From Armatimonadia bacterium (lineage in GTDB: Bacteria; Armatimonadota; Zipacnadia; Zipacnadales; JABUFB01): DNA of 47,767 nucleotides. Of this stretch, positions 32,898-40,845 are shown piece by piece. Under the pieces are notes generated by a model. It was not told the DNA's origin. It worked only from the letters and a program-made list of their open reading frames with translations, and did not search any database. The stretch is from positions 81,539 to 129,305 of the forward strand of contig JBDKVB010000073.1 in NCBI GenBank assembly GCA_039679385.1. Direction: 5' to 3'. Both the position numbers and the translations under genes were made by a program. The first letter of the stretch is position 1. Each line of letters opens with the position of its first letter.

Positions 32898-35375
32898 CTA
32901 AGCGAAGGTGTCGACGAGACTGCGCACCTTCAGTTGTGCCTCGAACTGCTCGCGCGTCAGCTTCCCCTGCGGCCGCACCTCAATCGTCACCGGCCTCCCC
33001 GGCAGCAGCGTCACGAAGTTGTCCGAGTACCGTGCGTCTGCCTGGGCAAGCTCCAGCCACACCCACAGGGCGGGAGCGTGAGTCTCCAGCTCCACCGCAA
33101 ACACACCGGGCGCGCTCTCGGTCACTTGCGTGCTGATCTTCGGATCGAGCAGCTCCAGGTGCTTGGGCCGCGCGAAGTTCACCAGGTTCGACGACACGGT
33201 CTCTCCCCCACTCTCCAGCTCAACCCACAGCAGCAAGTCTCGCACGCCGTAGGCCTGCACTTGCGAGGACAGGTCAAGCGTGGTGACCTTGCTGTTGGCT
33301 CCGGGAGGCGCCGTCACCGGCATCTGCCCCTCCTCAACAACCGTCCCGTCTACCTTCACCAGCCACCACTTGAGCGTCGCCTCTGCCTCCTCGCGCAGGT
33401 CGCTGGTCACGTGCAGCTCGACCGTGCCGGCCTGAAGGTCCTCGAAGGCCGATACCAGCAGCGGCGCATTGAACCGTCGCGCCATATAATGCAGGGCCTT
33501 CCAGCGCCCGAAGTAGTCGATCGACGCCCAGCTTGCCACGGGCCAGCAGTCGTTGAGCTGCCAGTACAACGTGCCCATGCCTCGGGGCATCGCCCGCCGC
33601 CAGTGTTCCACCGCATACTTCATCGCCATTCCCTGCAGCACCTGACTCAGCCAGAGGGTCATATCGAAGCTGGTCGGCAGGCGGAACCAGTCGAGCATGT
33701 ACTGCATGATCACCGCGTTGCCGATCCCGCTGCGCTGATGGTGCTCCATCACATAGGTCGTCACGTTCCGGTCCTTCGGTTCGGTGTAGCCGTACACCGT
33801 CCGCGGCTCAGGGAAGGACTGGAAGCCGAACTCGCTGTTGAAGCGGTGCTCGCAGGTGCGGTACCACTCAAAGGGCTTCCGGCCATGCCATACGTCCCAC
33901 AGGTGCGCGTCGCCGCAGCGCGGGTTGCTGTGGTTCTTGCGATCACCGTGCGGTGAATGGGGACTGCTGGGCCAGTAGTTGCCGTCCGGGTCCAGCCGCG
34001 CGATGAGCTCCGGCAGGAACTTGTCGAAGAGCTTGCCGTAGTCCTCCCAGGACATCTGGTGATCGTTCCAGGTGTCGCCGACAAGCCCCTGTTCGAGCTC
34101 GTTGTTGCCGTTCCACAGCGCGATGCAGGGGTGATGGCGCAGGCGTCGCACGTTGTCCTCAAGCTCCGCCTTCACCGTCGCCATGAAGGCCTCGTCGAAA
34201 GTCGGGTAGGTCGAACAGGCGAACATGAAGTCCTGCCAGATGCAGACTCCCAACTCATCGCACAGGTCGTAGAAGACGTCCTGCTCGTAGATGCCGCCGC
34301 CCCACACCCGCAGCATGTTCATGTTCGCGTCAGCCGTGCTCTGCAGCAGGTCGCGGTAGCGTTCGTCCGTGATCCGCGCCGCGAAGGCATCCGCCGGAAT
34401 CCAGTTGGCGCCCTTTGCGAAGAAGGGCACACCGTTCGCGACGAACTGGAAGGACTCACCCCACTCGTCGGGATGGCGGTCCAGGCGCAGCGTGCGAAGA
34501 CCGATCCGCCGGGTCCACTCGTCCAGTGCTTTGCCCTCTGCGCTCTCCAGAGTCACCTTCACTTCATAGAGCGGTTGTGCACCCATGCCCCTCGGCCACC
34601 ACAACTGCGGATCGGGGATCGCAAGCGTCGCAGTTGCCTTCCCATCGCTGAACGGCGCCTGGCCGGTCGCCACGGTCCGGCCCTCCAGAGTCACTGTCAC
34701 CTTCGCCTGCAGGGCGCCCTTGTCGACTGTCTCGGCCTCCATCAGCACCTTCACCGTGACGCTGCCGTCGGCGCCATGATCCTGTCGCACGGCCACATCA
34801 CTCAGCCGGGCCTCACTGAAGGCCACGATCTCCAGCGGACGCCAGATGCCGCAGGTGACCAGCACGGGGCCCCAGTCCCAGCCGTAGTTGCAGGGCTCCT
34901 TGCGCACCCAGGCACGCCCACGGATCTCCTTCGGACCGCCCCAACCGGGGAGCTTGAAGCGTTTCTGCCCTTCCTCGATCACCGGCATCGTAGAGGAGAA
35001 GAGAACCTCGATGCGGTTCTCGCCCTCCTTCAGCGCACCCTTCACCTCGAACTCCCAGACGCGGAACATGTTGTCACTGCGCCCGACTTCGGTGCCGTTC
35101 ACCGTGACCGTCGCCAGCGTGTCCAGGCCCTGGCAGGTCAGGACGACCTTGTCCTGCGCCAGCATCTGCGCGGGGACCTCGAAGGTCCGCGAGTACACCC
35201 AATCCACGTCGCCGATCCACCGCAGCCGGTCCTCGTTGTCGCCAAAGAACGGGTCCTCGATCTTGCCCGCCGCGAGAAGGTCGGTGTGAACGCACCCCGG
35301 CACAGTGGCCGCAAGGGTCTCCTCCTTGTCGGCCTGACGTACTTCCCACGCGCCGCAGAGGCTAAGCTTATGCAT
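32898..35375 (-). CDS. GH2 beta-mannosidase
   Basis: An 825-residue GH2 enzyme close to the canonical beta-mannosidase length. The start at 35375 (MHKLSLCGAWEVRQ) follows GGGAGG. Order: jelly-roll sugar-binding domain (about 5-185, VPGCVHTDLLAAGKI), Ig-like domain (about 190-300), TIM barrel with acid/base E426 in WNGNNELE and nucleophile E515 in NSEFGFQ, then C-terminal Ig-like domains. It releases non-reducing beta-linked mannose from mannan or glycan oligosaccharides. No signal peptide, so cytoplasmic. It is the last gene of the five-gene minus-strand run, 134 bases after GH31, a gap large enough for its own control site. I am confident of the family and fairly confident of the activity. 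Confidence 0.93.
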   Translation of the reverse strand: MHKLSLCGAWEVRQADKEETLAATVPGCVHTDLLAAGKIEDPFFGDNEDRLRWIGDVDWVYSRTFEVPAQMLAQDKVVLTCQGLDTLATVTVNGTEVGRSDNMFRVWEFEVKGALKEGENRIEVLFSSTMPVIEEGQKRFKLPGWGGPKEIRGRAWVRKEPCNYGWDWGPVLVTCGIWRPLEIVAFSEARLSDVAVRQDHGADGSVTVKVLMEAETVDKGALQAKVTVTLEGRTVATGQAPFSDGKATATLAIPDPQLWWPRGMGAQPLYEVKVTLESAEGKALDEWTRRIGLRTLRLDRHPDEWGESFQFVANGVPFFAKGANWIPADAFAARITDERYRDLLQSTADANMNMLRVWGGGIYEQDVFYDLCDELGVCIWQDFMFACSTYPTFDEAFMATVKAELEDNVRRLRHHPCIALWNGNNELEQGLVGDTWNDHQMSWEDYGKLFDKFLPELIARLDPDGNYWPSSPHSPHGDRKNHSNPRCGDAHLWDVWHGRKPFEWYRTCEHRFNSEFGFQSFPEPRTVYGYTEPKDRNVTTYVMEHHQRSGIGNAVIMQYMLDWFRLPTSFDMTLWLSQVLQGMAMKYAVEHWRRAMPRGMGTLYWQLNDCWPVASWASIDYFGRWKALHYMARRFNAPLLVSAFEDLQAGTVELHVTSDLREEAEATLKWWLVKVDGTVVEEGQMPVTAPPGANSKVTTLDLSSQVQAYGVRDLLLWVELESGGETVSSNLVNFARPKHLELLDPKISTQVTESAPGVFAVELETHAPALWVWLELAQADARYSDNFVTLLPGRPVTIEVRPQGKLTREQFEAQLKVRSLVDTFA

Positions 35376-35430
35376 GGTTCCTCCCTCACCCACCGGGCAA
35401 CCCCGGAGGCATTGTGTTGCTGGGTTGTGA

Positions 35431-35446
35431 GTCGAAAGCGCTACAG
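35431..35446. promoter_or_regulatory. LacI-like half-palindromic site upstream of beta-mannosidase
   Basis: GTCGAAAGCGCTACAG contains the core palindrome AGCGCT (35437-35442) with a GAAAGC left half, like many LacI-family operators; the right half is degenerate. It lies 56 bases before the beta-mannosidase start. GAAAGCG also occurs at 2608-2614. Such short matches can arise by chance. Confidence 0.2.
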
Positions 35447-35509
35447 TACCACGAATCCCCTTGCAGGCCAACGGACCGCCCACGGAAGCACCTTCGCCGC
35501 CGGTCGGCC

Positions 35510-37804
35510 TCAGTAGACGATCTGCACCGTCACCGGCACCGTGCGGTGCGGGTCCTCCTCCACGTGCAGACGCACCTGGCTCTCCCCCAGATCATACCAC
35601 CAGCCGAGGCCGCCCTCGGACGAGGCAGACTCAGGCAGGGCGACGTCGTTGACTTCCACATGGTGCGGCTTCGCCGGCACGCTGATCCTGAGGCGGAAGT
35701 CGCGCCCTTCCGGCATCCCCTCATACTCGCCCCGGCGCGGGTCGACGGTCACTTCCACCTTGCCTCCCTTCGCGAGGCAGGTGATCCGCGTCTCGGCGAC
35801 CTCTCCCTGCTCATAGCCAAAGCCAACACCGTCATCCTCGCAGAGCGTGAACTCCGACCGTCCCTCCGGGTACACGAGCAACTCCAGAGTCGCCGTCGGC
35901 TTGTGCCCCACGTAGTCCATCTCCGGCCCGAAGGGGATGATCGCGCCGGACCGGACGTACAGCGGTCCGCCACGGTCTTCAGGGAACTCCACCGGCAGGT
36001 CTATCGGACCTCTGAGGCGCTCACCCGTCCAGAAGTCGATCCAGTTCCCGGCGGGCAGGTGAATCGTCTCCGCGAAGGCCGCCGTAAGGAAGGCATCCCC
36101 GAACATGTACTGTCCGAGCGCCTCGTCAGCGCCCTCCTCCTCGGGGAAGGCCAGTGGCATCGCCCGCATCATCGGCATGCCTGTCCGGTGCGCCACGTGC
36201 GCAATCGAGTAGATGTAGGGGAGCAGCCGGTACCGCAGCCGGGCGTAGAACCGGAACATGCTCTCCAGCTTCTCGCCCAGCAGCCAGGGGTGCCGCCAGT
36301 AGGCCCACGAGCAGACCTGCGACCACGGCATCCAGAATCCGAAGTGGATACCCTCCGGGGTGAACACATCCATGTCGCAACTCGCGTTCGAGTGTCCCGA
36401 CAGCCCGTGGTTGAGCATCGACACCAGCGGTCGGGGCCCTCCCCCAGTGTCACCGGCCCAGGTCGCGCTGTAGCGCTGGATGCCCGTGTACCCGCCCGAG
36501 GAGTAGATCATCGGCCGCCGACCGGTGTGCTCGGCGAAGCCCCGGCTCATCTGCTTGTTGAGGATCACCGGGTACAGGTTGTGCATCTCCTCATCATCCA
36601 TCCCGTTGCCCCACTTGCGATCCGGGTGCTCATTGACCTGCAGGGCCCCGTCGAGCTTGAAGGCGGCGGCACCGAAGTCCACGTACTTCTTGAGGTGCTC
36701 GAACCAGGGCTCCTCGGGCCGAGTGAGCTTGTCGATGTAGGTCGCCGGGTGGCCGAAGTGCTCGTCCTGTTCGAAGTCGTCCGGGTGCCGTGCCGGTGTC
36801 GGCTCAGCCTCCTGTTCCTGAAGGGCAGCGCCGGCCTGTCGCTCTTCCTCGAAGGACAGGTCGTAGTCGCAGCAGAGCCATAGGCTCAGTTTGAACCCCA
36901 GGCGCTCGAGAGCTCCACCAAAAGTATGCGGTCCGTGTGGCGACCACGGCGGCGTGTAGAACCGCTCCGGGTGCCACTGCTTCTCCACCGAGTAGTCGTA
37001 GTTCCTGCTCATCCAGCCGGGCTCAAGCCCGATCAGGTCGCAGGGAATGTCCTCGCGGCGGAAGCTGAGCGCATCGTCCAGCATCTCGCGGGCTGAGGCC
37101 TGCTGGTTGCACACGAAGGTCAGACCGTAGCCCCACAGCGGAAGCATGGCCGGACGACCGACCAGGTGCGTATAGCGGTCGAGTAGCGCGGGCAGGTCCT
37201 TCCCGGCGATCAGGAACAGGTCCAGCTCGCCCCGATGACCCCACAGGCACAGACGGTCCTCCTTCGTGTGGCCCAGGTCGAAGAAGTGCCGCCAGGTGCT
37301 GTTGACCAGCAGCGCCCACCCGCCGGTGCTCATGACATAGGGGATCGGCACGTAGCTGGCGACGTTGCGCACCCACATCCGAGTCCGGTGGCCGCGCTTG
37401 GCGATCCTATCTCGCGTCTCATCACCCAGACCGTACAGCCGCTCCTCCTCACGCAGCAGGAGCTCGGCACCAAAGCCTTCCTCCGCGGAGGACCACGGCG
37501 CCTGCGCGGTCTGGGTGAGTACGGTCCCACTGCTGTCGCTGAACACGAAGGAGCCATCCGCACGCGAAACGGTAAGCTGCACGCCGTCGGTGCTGACGCA
37601 CACCGCCTGCTCCTCCTCGCTCACCGAGAAGGCCGCTCTGTCCGTGCAGTGCTCGAGGATTCCGTAGCGCACCAGCGCCGGTTCGTCGAACCGGCCTTCC
37701 GGGCACAGCCTCACCCGCAACAGGTGCGGGGTGATCGGCTGAACCCGCAGCACTCCACCGGTTGCCAGGCTCACATCAACATGCGAAGCCAGATTGCCGC
37801 TCAT
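35510..37804 (-). CDS. GH31 family alpha-glycosidase
   Basis: A 764-residue GH31 enzyme. The ATG at 37804 follows AAGGAG with good spacing. Order: N-terminal beta sandwich (about 10-200, including RLYGLGDETRDR, a GH31 lid motif), barrel (about 205-560) with nucleophile D385 in AFKLDGA and acid/base D452 in TWAGDT, then two C-terminal beta domains. The FKLDGA block differs from the WxDMNE of alpha-glucosidases and is nearer the FKxD pattern of alpha-xylosidases and other GH31 subgroups, so the substrate may be alpha-xylose, alpha-galactose or another sugar. No signal peptide. It lies between the methyltransferase (62 bases) and beta-mannosidase (134 bases) genes on the same strand. Confidence 0.92.
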   Translation of the reverse strand: MSGNLASHVDVSLATGGVLRVQPITPHLLRVRLCPEGRFDEPALVRYGILEHCTDRAAFSVSEEEQAVCVSTDGVQLTVSRADGSFVFSDSSGTVLTQTAQAPWSSAEEGFGAELLLREEERLYGLGDETRDRIAKRGHRTRMWVRNVASYVPIPYVMSTGGWALLVNSTWRHFFDLGHTKEDRLCLWGHRGELDLFLIAGKDLPALLDRYTHLVGRPAMLPLWGYGLTFVCNQQASAREMLDDALSFRREDIPCDLIGLEPGWMSRNYDYSVEKQWHPERFYTPPWSPHGPHTFGGALERLGFKLSLWLCCDYDLSFEEERQAGAALQEQEAEPTPARHPDDFEQDEHFGHPATYIDKLTRPEEPWFEHLKKYVDFGAAAFKLDGALQVNEHPDRKWGNGMDDEEMHNLYPVILNKQMSRGFAEHTGRRPMIYSSGGYTGIQRYSATWAGDTGGGPRPLVSMLNHGLSGHSNASCDMDVFTPEGIHFGFWMPWSQVCSWAYWRHPWLLGEKLESMFRFYARLRYRLLPYIYSIAHVAHRTGMPMMRAMPLAFPEEEGADEALGQYMFGDAFLTAAFAETIHLPAGNWIDFWTGERLRGPIDLPVEFPEDRGGPLYVRSGAIIPFGPEMDYVGHKPTATLELLVYPEGRSEFTLCEDDGVGFGYEQGEVAETRITCLAKGGKVEVTVDPRRGEYEGMPEGRDFRLRISVPAKPHHVEVNDVALPESASSEGGLGWWYDLGESQVRLHVEEDPHRTVPVTVQIVY

Positions 37805-37866
37805 GACGGTCTCCTTGTGTCCACAGCCTGGGCAGCCAGCAAGGCCGGTGCCCATCAGTCACACTC

Positions 37867-38655
37867 TCAGCGCGGCTTGCGTCCGCGGATATGCAGGAAG
37901 TAGGCCACCACGCGAGCATCGACGAGGTCGGGGTGCTCGGCGATCGCCTGGTCATCAGGCGCAGGCTCTCCCAGTCGCTCGACGACGAAGCCCACGCCGA
38001 GCACCAGGTTGATCCAGTAGCTCAGCGTGCGCGTGAACCGTGGCGTGTTGAAGAGAGCATACTGCTCGCGAAGCTCCGGCGGCGCAGAACCGAAAGTCCA
38101 CTGCACGAGGTCTCCGTCAAGGGCACGGAAATAACCGCCGATCTCGTAGGCGCAGGGCGTGCCTTGTTCGTCCCGGACCTTCACCCGATGGGGCGTGTCG
38201 TAGCATGGATGAGTGATGGAGAACTGCAGGAACCCTCCCGGCTTCAGCACCCGGTAGGCCTCAGCAACGACGCGCTCAGGTGTGGGGATGTCCATGAAGC
38301 TCATGAACCCCGTCGCGAAGTCAAAGGTCGCATCGGCGAAGGGCAAGTCCAGAGCACTTGCCCGCAGGAACCGGATCCCCTGAGGCTTCTCCTGCTCGCG
38401 TTCCCAGGCATGGCGCAGGAAGACAGGAGCGATATCCAGCGCCGTCATCCCGGCGCCCCGATCGGCCAGCAGGCGAGTGTTGTGACCCTCGCCGCAGCCG
38501 ATATCCAGGCCTTCGAGGCCTGCTACCTCGGGCAGAATCGTCAGGAAGCCAGGAGTGTTGACGTAGTCGCGGTACACGTCGTAACCGGCTCGCGCCATGC
38601 GCGTCCAGCCTTCAGCGTTCCCGTTCCAGTAGTCGCCGACGGTCTTCTCATCCAT
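37867..38655 (-). CDS. Class I SAM-dependent methyltransferase
   Basis: A 262-residue soluble methyltransferase. Motif I, GLDIGCGEGHN (about 49-59), binds S-adenosylmethionine; ALDIAP is the acidic end of strand 2; YRVLKPGGFLQFSI is the post-motif III region. It resembles the UbiE/COQ5-like Methyltransf_11 group, with an insertion (HRVKVRDEQGTPCAYEIGGYF) typical of small-molecule methyltransferases. GAGAGG lies 12 bases before the start. It is embedded in the operon-like run between the alcohol dehydrogenase (36 bases) and GH31 (62 bases) genes. Placement among glycosidases could mean sugar methylation or metabolite repair, but the acceptor cannot be read from the sequence. Confidence 0.9.
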   Translation of the reverse strand: MDEKTVGDYWNGNAEGWTRMARAGYDVYRDYVNTPGFLTILPEVAGLEGLDIGCGEGHNTRLLADRGAGMTALDIAPVFLRHAWEREQEKPQGIRFLRASALDLPFADATFDFATGFMSFMDIPTPERVVAEAYRVLKPGGFLQFSITHPCYDTPHRVKVRDEQGTPCAYEIGGYFRALDGDLVQWTFGSAPPELREQYALFNTPRFTRTLSYWINLVLGVGFVVERLGEPAPDDQAIAEHPDLVDARVVAYFLHIRGRKPR

Positions 38656-38691
38656 CTGACGGACGTCCTCTCGCTTGCGGCACCGGGCCTG

Positions 38692-39660
38692 CTACTCCCA
38701 GGGCATGAAGCAGACCTTGATCGCCTTCCGCTGCTCCAGCAGGTCAATCCCCTCGCCGTACTTCTCCAGCGGAAGCTTGTGCGTGACCAGCGGCGCCAGG
38801 TTGAGCTTGCGCTCCCTTATCAACGCCGCCGCATACTCAGCCGACTCCCGTGAGTGCCCCTTGTACCCGCACAGGCGCAGGGAGTGGTGGCGCACCGCGA
38901 AGGTGTAGTCCTCGCGCTGCACGCCGAACAGGGCCACGACGTCCGCAGTCCGGTCCATCAGCGCCTCCACCGAGACCTTGAGGCCGACGCAGTCCACGGA
39001 GGTCTGCAGACGCGGACCCGCGGGACGGGACGGGAACTCGGCGGACAGGTCTGCGGCGGGGTCGAAGCTGCCATCGGCTCCGAGGGTCACTGCCATCTCT
39101 CTGCGGTCTTCGAGCAGGTCAAAACCGTAGACCTCGACAGCACCTTCAGCCCGGGCCATCTGCAGAGCAACCAGGCCGGCCGGTCCAAGGCCGCCAATGC
39201 CCACACGACGCCCCTTGAGGCAGTCCATGTCATGCAGCATCCGGAACACCGTGGCCACACACATCGCCAGTTCCAGCGGCGCCACAGCCTCCACCGGCAG
39301 GTCCTCCGGGACCTTGATCACGTTCCGGGCGTCGTGAACCACGTACTGTGCATAGCACCCCCAGCGGTGATGTCCGGCGTCACGCCAGGCACACACGCGG
39401 TCACCAGGCTTGAGGTCGGTCACTCCCGGCCCAACGGCCTCCAGAACACCCGTAGCCTCATGTCCCGGCTGGCCGGGTGTGTAGGGGTACTCGAAGTGGT
39501 GCCCGACGAACATCGGCTCGTTGTGCCGCAGGTGCAGGTCCCACTGCGGGCAGGTGGTGACGGCCTCGATGCGCAGCAGGACTTCGCCCTCACCCGGCGT
39601 CGGCGTGGGCACTTCCTTCACTTCATACTCTCGCTGTCCGGTCACTTGCAGTATCTTCAC
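38692..39660 (-). CDS. Zinc-type alcohol/polyol dehydrogenase (MDR superfamily)
   Basis: A 322-residue medium-chain dehydrogenase. The start is GTG at 39660, with GGGAGGG 6 bases upstream. Catalytic-zinc residues are C37 (TTCPQWD) and H67-E68 (GHEATG). The four-Cys structural zinc loop of classic alcohol dehydrogenases is absent, as in some sugar dehydrogenases. A Rossmann fold with GIGGLGPAGLVALQMA binds NAD(P). A His-rich loop (GHHFEY, AGHHRWG) is notable. It probably oxidises a polyol or sugar C-OH. Gaps of 18 bases to the aldo/keto reductase and 36 to the methyltransferase indicate one transcript. Confidence 0.9.
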   Translation of the reverse strand: MKILQVTGQREYEVKEVPTPTPGEGEVLLRIEAVTTCPQWDLHLRHNEPMFVGHHFEYPYTPGQPGHEATGVLEAVGPGVTDLKPGDRVCAWRDAGHHRWGCYAQYVVHDARNVIKVPEDLPVEAVAPLELAMCVATVFRMLHDMDCLKGRRVGIGGLGPAGLVALQMARAEGAVEVYGFDLLEDRREMAVTLGADGSFDPAADLSAEFPSRPAGPRLQTSVDCVGLKVSVEALMDRTADVVALFGVQREDYTFAVRHHSLRLCGYKGHSRESAEYAAALIRERKLNLAPLVTHKLPLEKYGEGIDLLEQRKAIKVCFMPWE

Positions 39661-39678
39661 AGGAGTCCCTCCCGGGTA

Positions 39679-40626
39679 CTATCGAACTTGCCACTCAATG
39701 CGGCCAAACAGCTCCTGCAGTTTCGTCAGTCTCTTCTCGTCGAGGTAGGGCGGATCGATCGTCTTCAGGTTCTCCTGCAGGCGCTCAATCGACCGCACCC
39801 CGACGCAGCACGTCGTGATGTCATGGCTCAGCACGTACCGGATTGCGGCCGCCGGGACCGAGTAGGGCTTCAGGAAGTCCAGCAGACCCGGCTCCGTGTA
39901 GGGCGACTCTGCTGGCAGATTCCCCTCGGCCACGTGCCGGCGGATGCACTCCAGCGCCGCCTCTTCACTGACCAGACCGGACGTCTTCGACGCCTGATTC
40001 AGCGGCATCATGACGACCATGCCCACGTCGTGCTTGCGGCAGAGCGGGACCACGGACTGCGCCGCCGTCTGCAGCAGGAAGTTGAGGGTCAGCATCACCA
40101 CATCGAAGGCCCCGGTCGGCACCGCCTTCTGCAGGATCTGGTGTGTCCCATCGCCCTCCGAGAGCTCACTGATCCCGATGAAGCGAACCTTGCCCTGCTC
40201 CTTGAGCCGCACCATCGCTTCATAGCAGCCATCGTTCATGAAGCGGTCGAGGGTCTCCAGCGTCCGAATCCCGTGACCCAGGAATACATCAATCCGGTCG
40301 CGCTGCAGCCGCTTCAGGCTTGCCTCAGCCGAAGCCGTCAGCGCTTCCGGCGTCGCAGTGTAGGTGGCATCCGGGCGGTGACTGTCATAGGGCAGGTACT
40401 TGGTCTCGACGAGCACGTCGTCATACCCCTTGAGGGCCTCGCCAACGACGCGTTCGCTCTCGCCCTTCTCGTAGCTCTCGGCCGTGTCCACATAGTTGAT
40501 CCCGGCCTCGAAGGCAGCCCGTATCGTTGCGATGACCTGCTCCGGGTTGTCGGTGGCCCCTCGGGCAGCCCCGTAGGAGAGCTCAGACACCTCAAGCCCG
40601 GTGCGTCCCAGGCGTCGGTACAGCAT
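39679..40626 (-). CDS. Aldo/keto reductase
   Basis: A 315-residue AKR. The start at 40626 (MLYRRLGRTGLEVS) is the family's standard N-terminus and follows GGGAGA; a longer open frame reaching 41742 is antisense to the GH106-like gene and not real. The catalytic tetrad is D47 and Y52 (NYVDTAESY), K76 (VETKYLP) and H118 (FLGHG). The C-terminal ATTCCVGVRSIERLQENL-like segment near 270-290 carries the NADP-binding region. It is a cytoplasmic reductase of sugar aldehydes or ketones, possibly paired with the adjacent dehydrogenase to interconvert an aldose and a keto sugar. It is the first gene of the five-gene run. Confidence 0.92.
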   Translation of the reverse strand: MLYRRLGRTGLEVSELSYGAARGATDNPEQVIATIRAAFEAGINYVDTAESYEKGESERVVGEALKGYDDVLVETKYLPYDSHRPDATYTATPEALTASAEASLKRLQRDRIDVFLGHGIRTLETLDRFMNDGCYEAMVRLKEQGKVRFIGISELSEGDGTHQILQKAVPTGAFDVVMLTLNFLLQTAAQSVVPLCRKHDVGMVVMMPLNQASKTSGLVSEEAALECIRRHVAEGNLPAESPYTEPGLLDFLKPYSVPAAAIRYVLSHDITTCCVGVRSIERLQENLKTIDPPYLDEKRLTKLQELFGRIEWQVR

Positions 40627-40845
40627 CACGCTATCTCCCTTCAGACGTCGCATGCACTCCAGCACTTGCTCGCAGGGGTTCCGCGTCGGCAGCCTTGAGA
40701 CCTGTCTGAATCGCAAAGCGAAGCCCTCTTGTGTCTCACAGAGGCCACTCCGGTCCCCTGCGTCACTCCGAAGGCAGGACAAGGGGCTCCCCGATGGGAA
40801 TATCCCCTCCAGAGCTGTCGCCCCCCTAGAGAGAAGGATAGCACC

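Noticed and set aside
33957-35516. 519-codon plus-strand frame opposite the beta-mannosidase
   Set aside because: The minus-strand GH2 has intact catalytic motifs; the opposite frame has none and is a GC-rich shadow.
38854-40698. 614-codon plus-strand frame across the dehydrogenase and aldo/keto reductase genes
   Set aside because: It spans two real genes and their intergenic gap in antisense and shows no recognisable domain.
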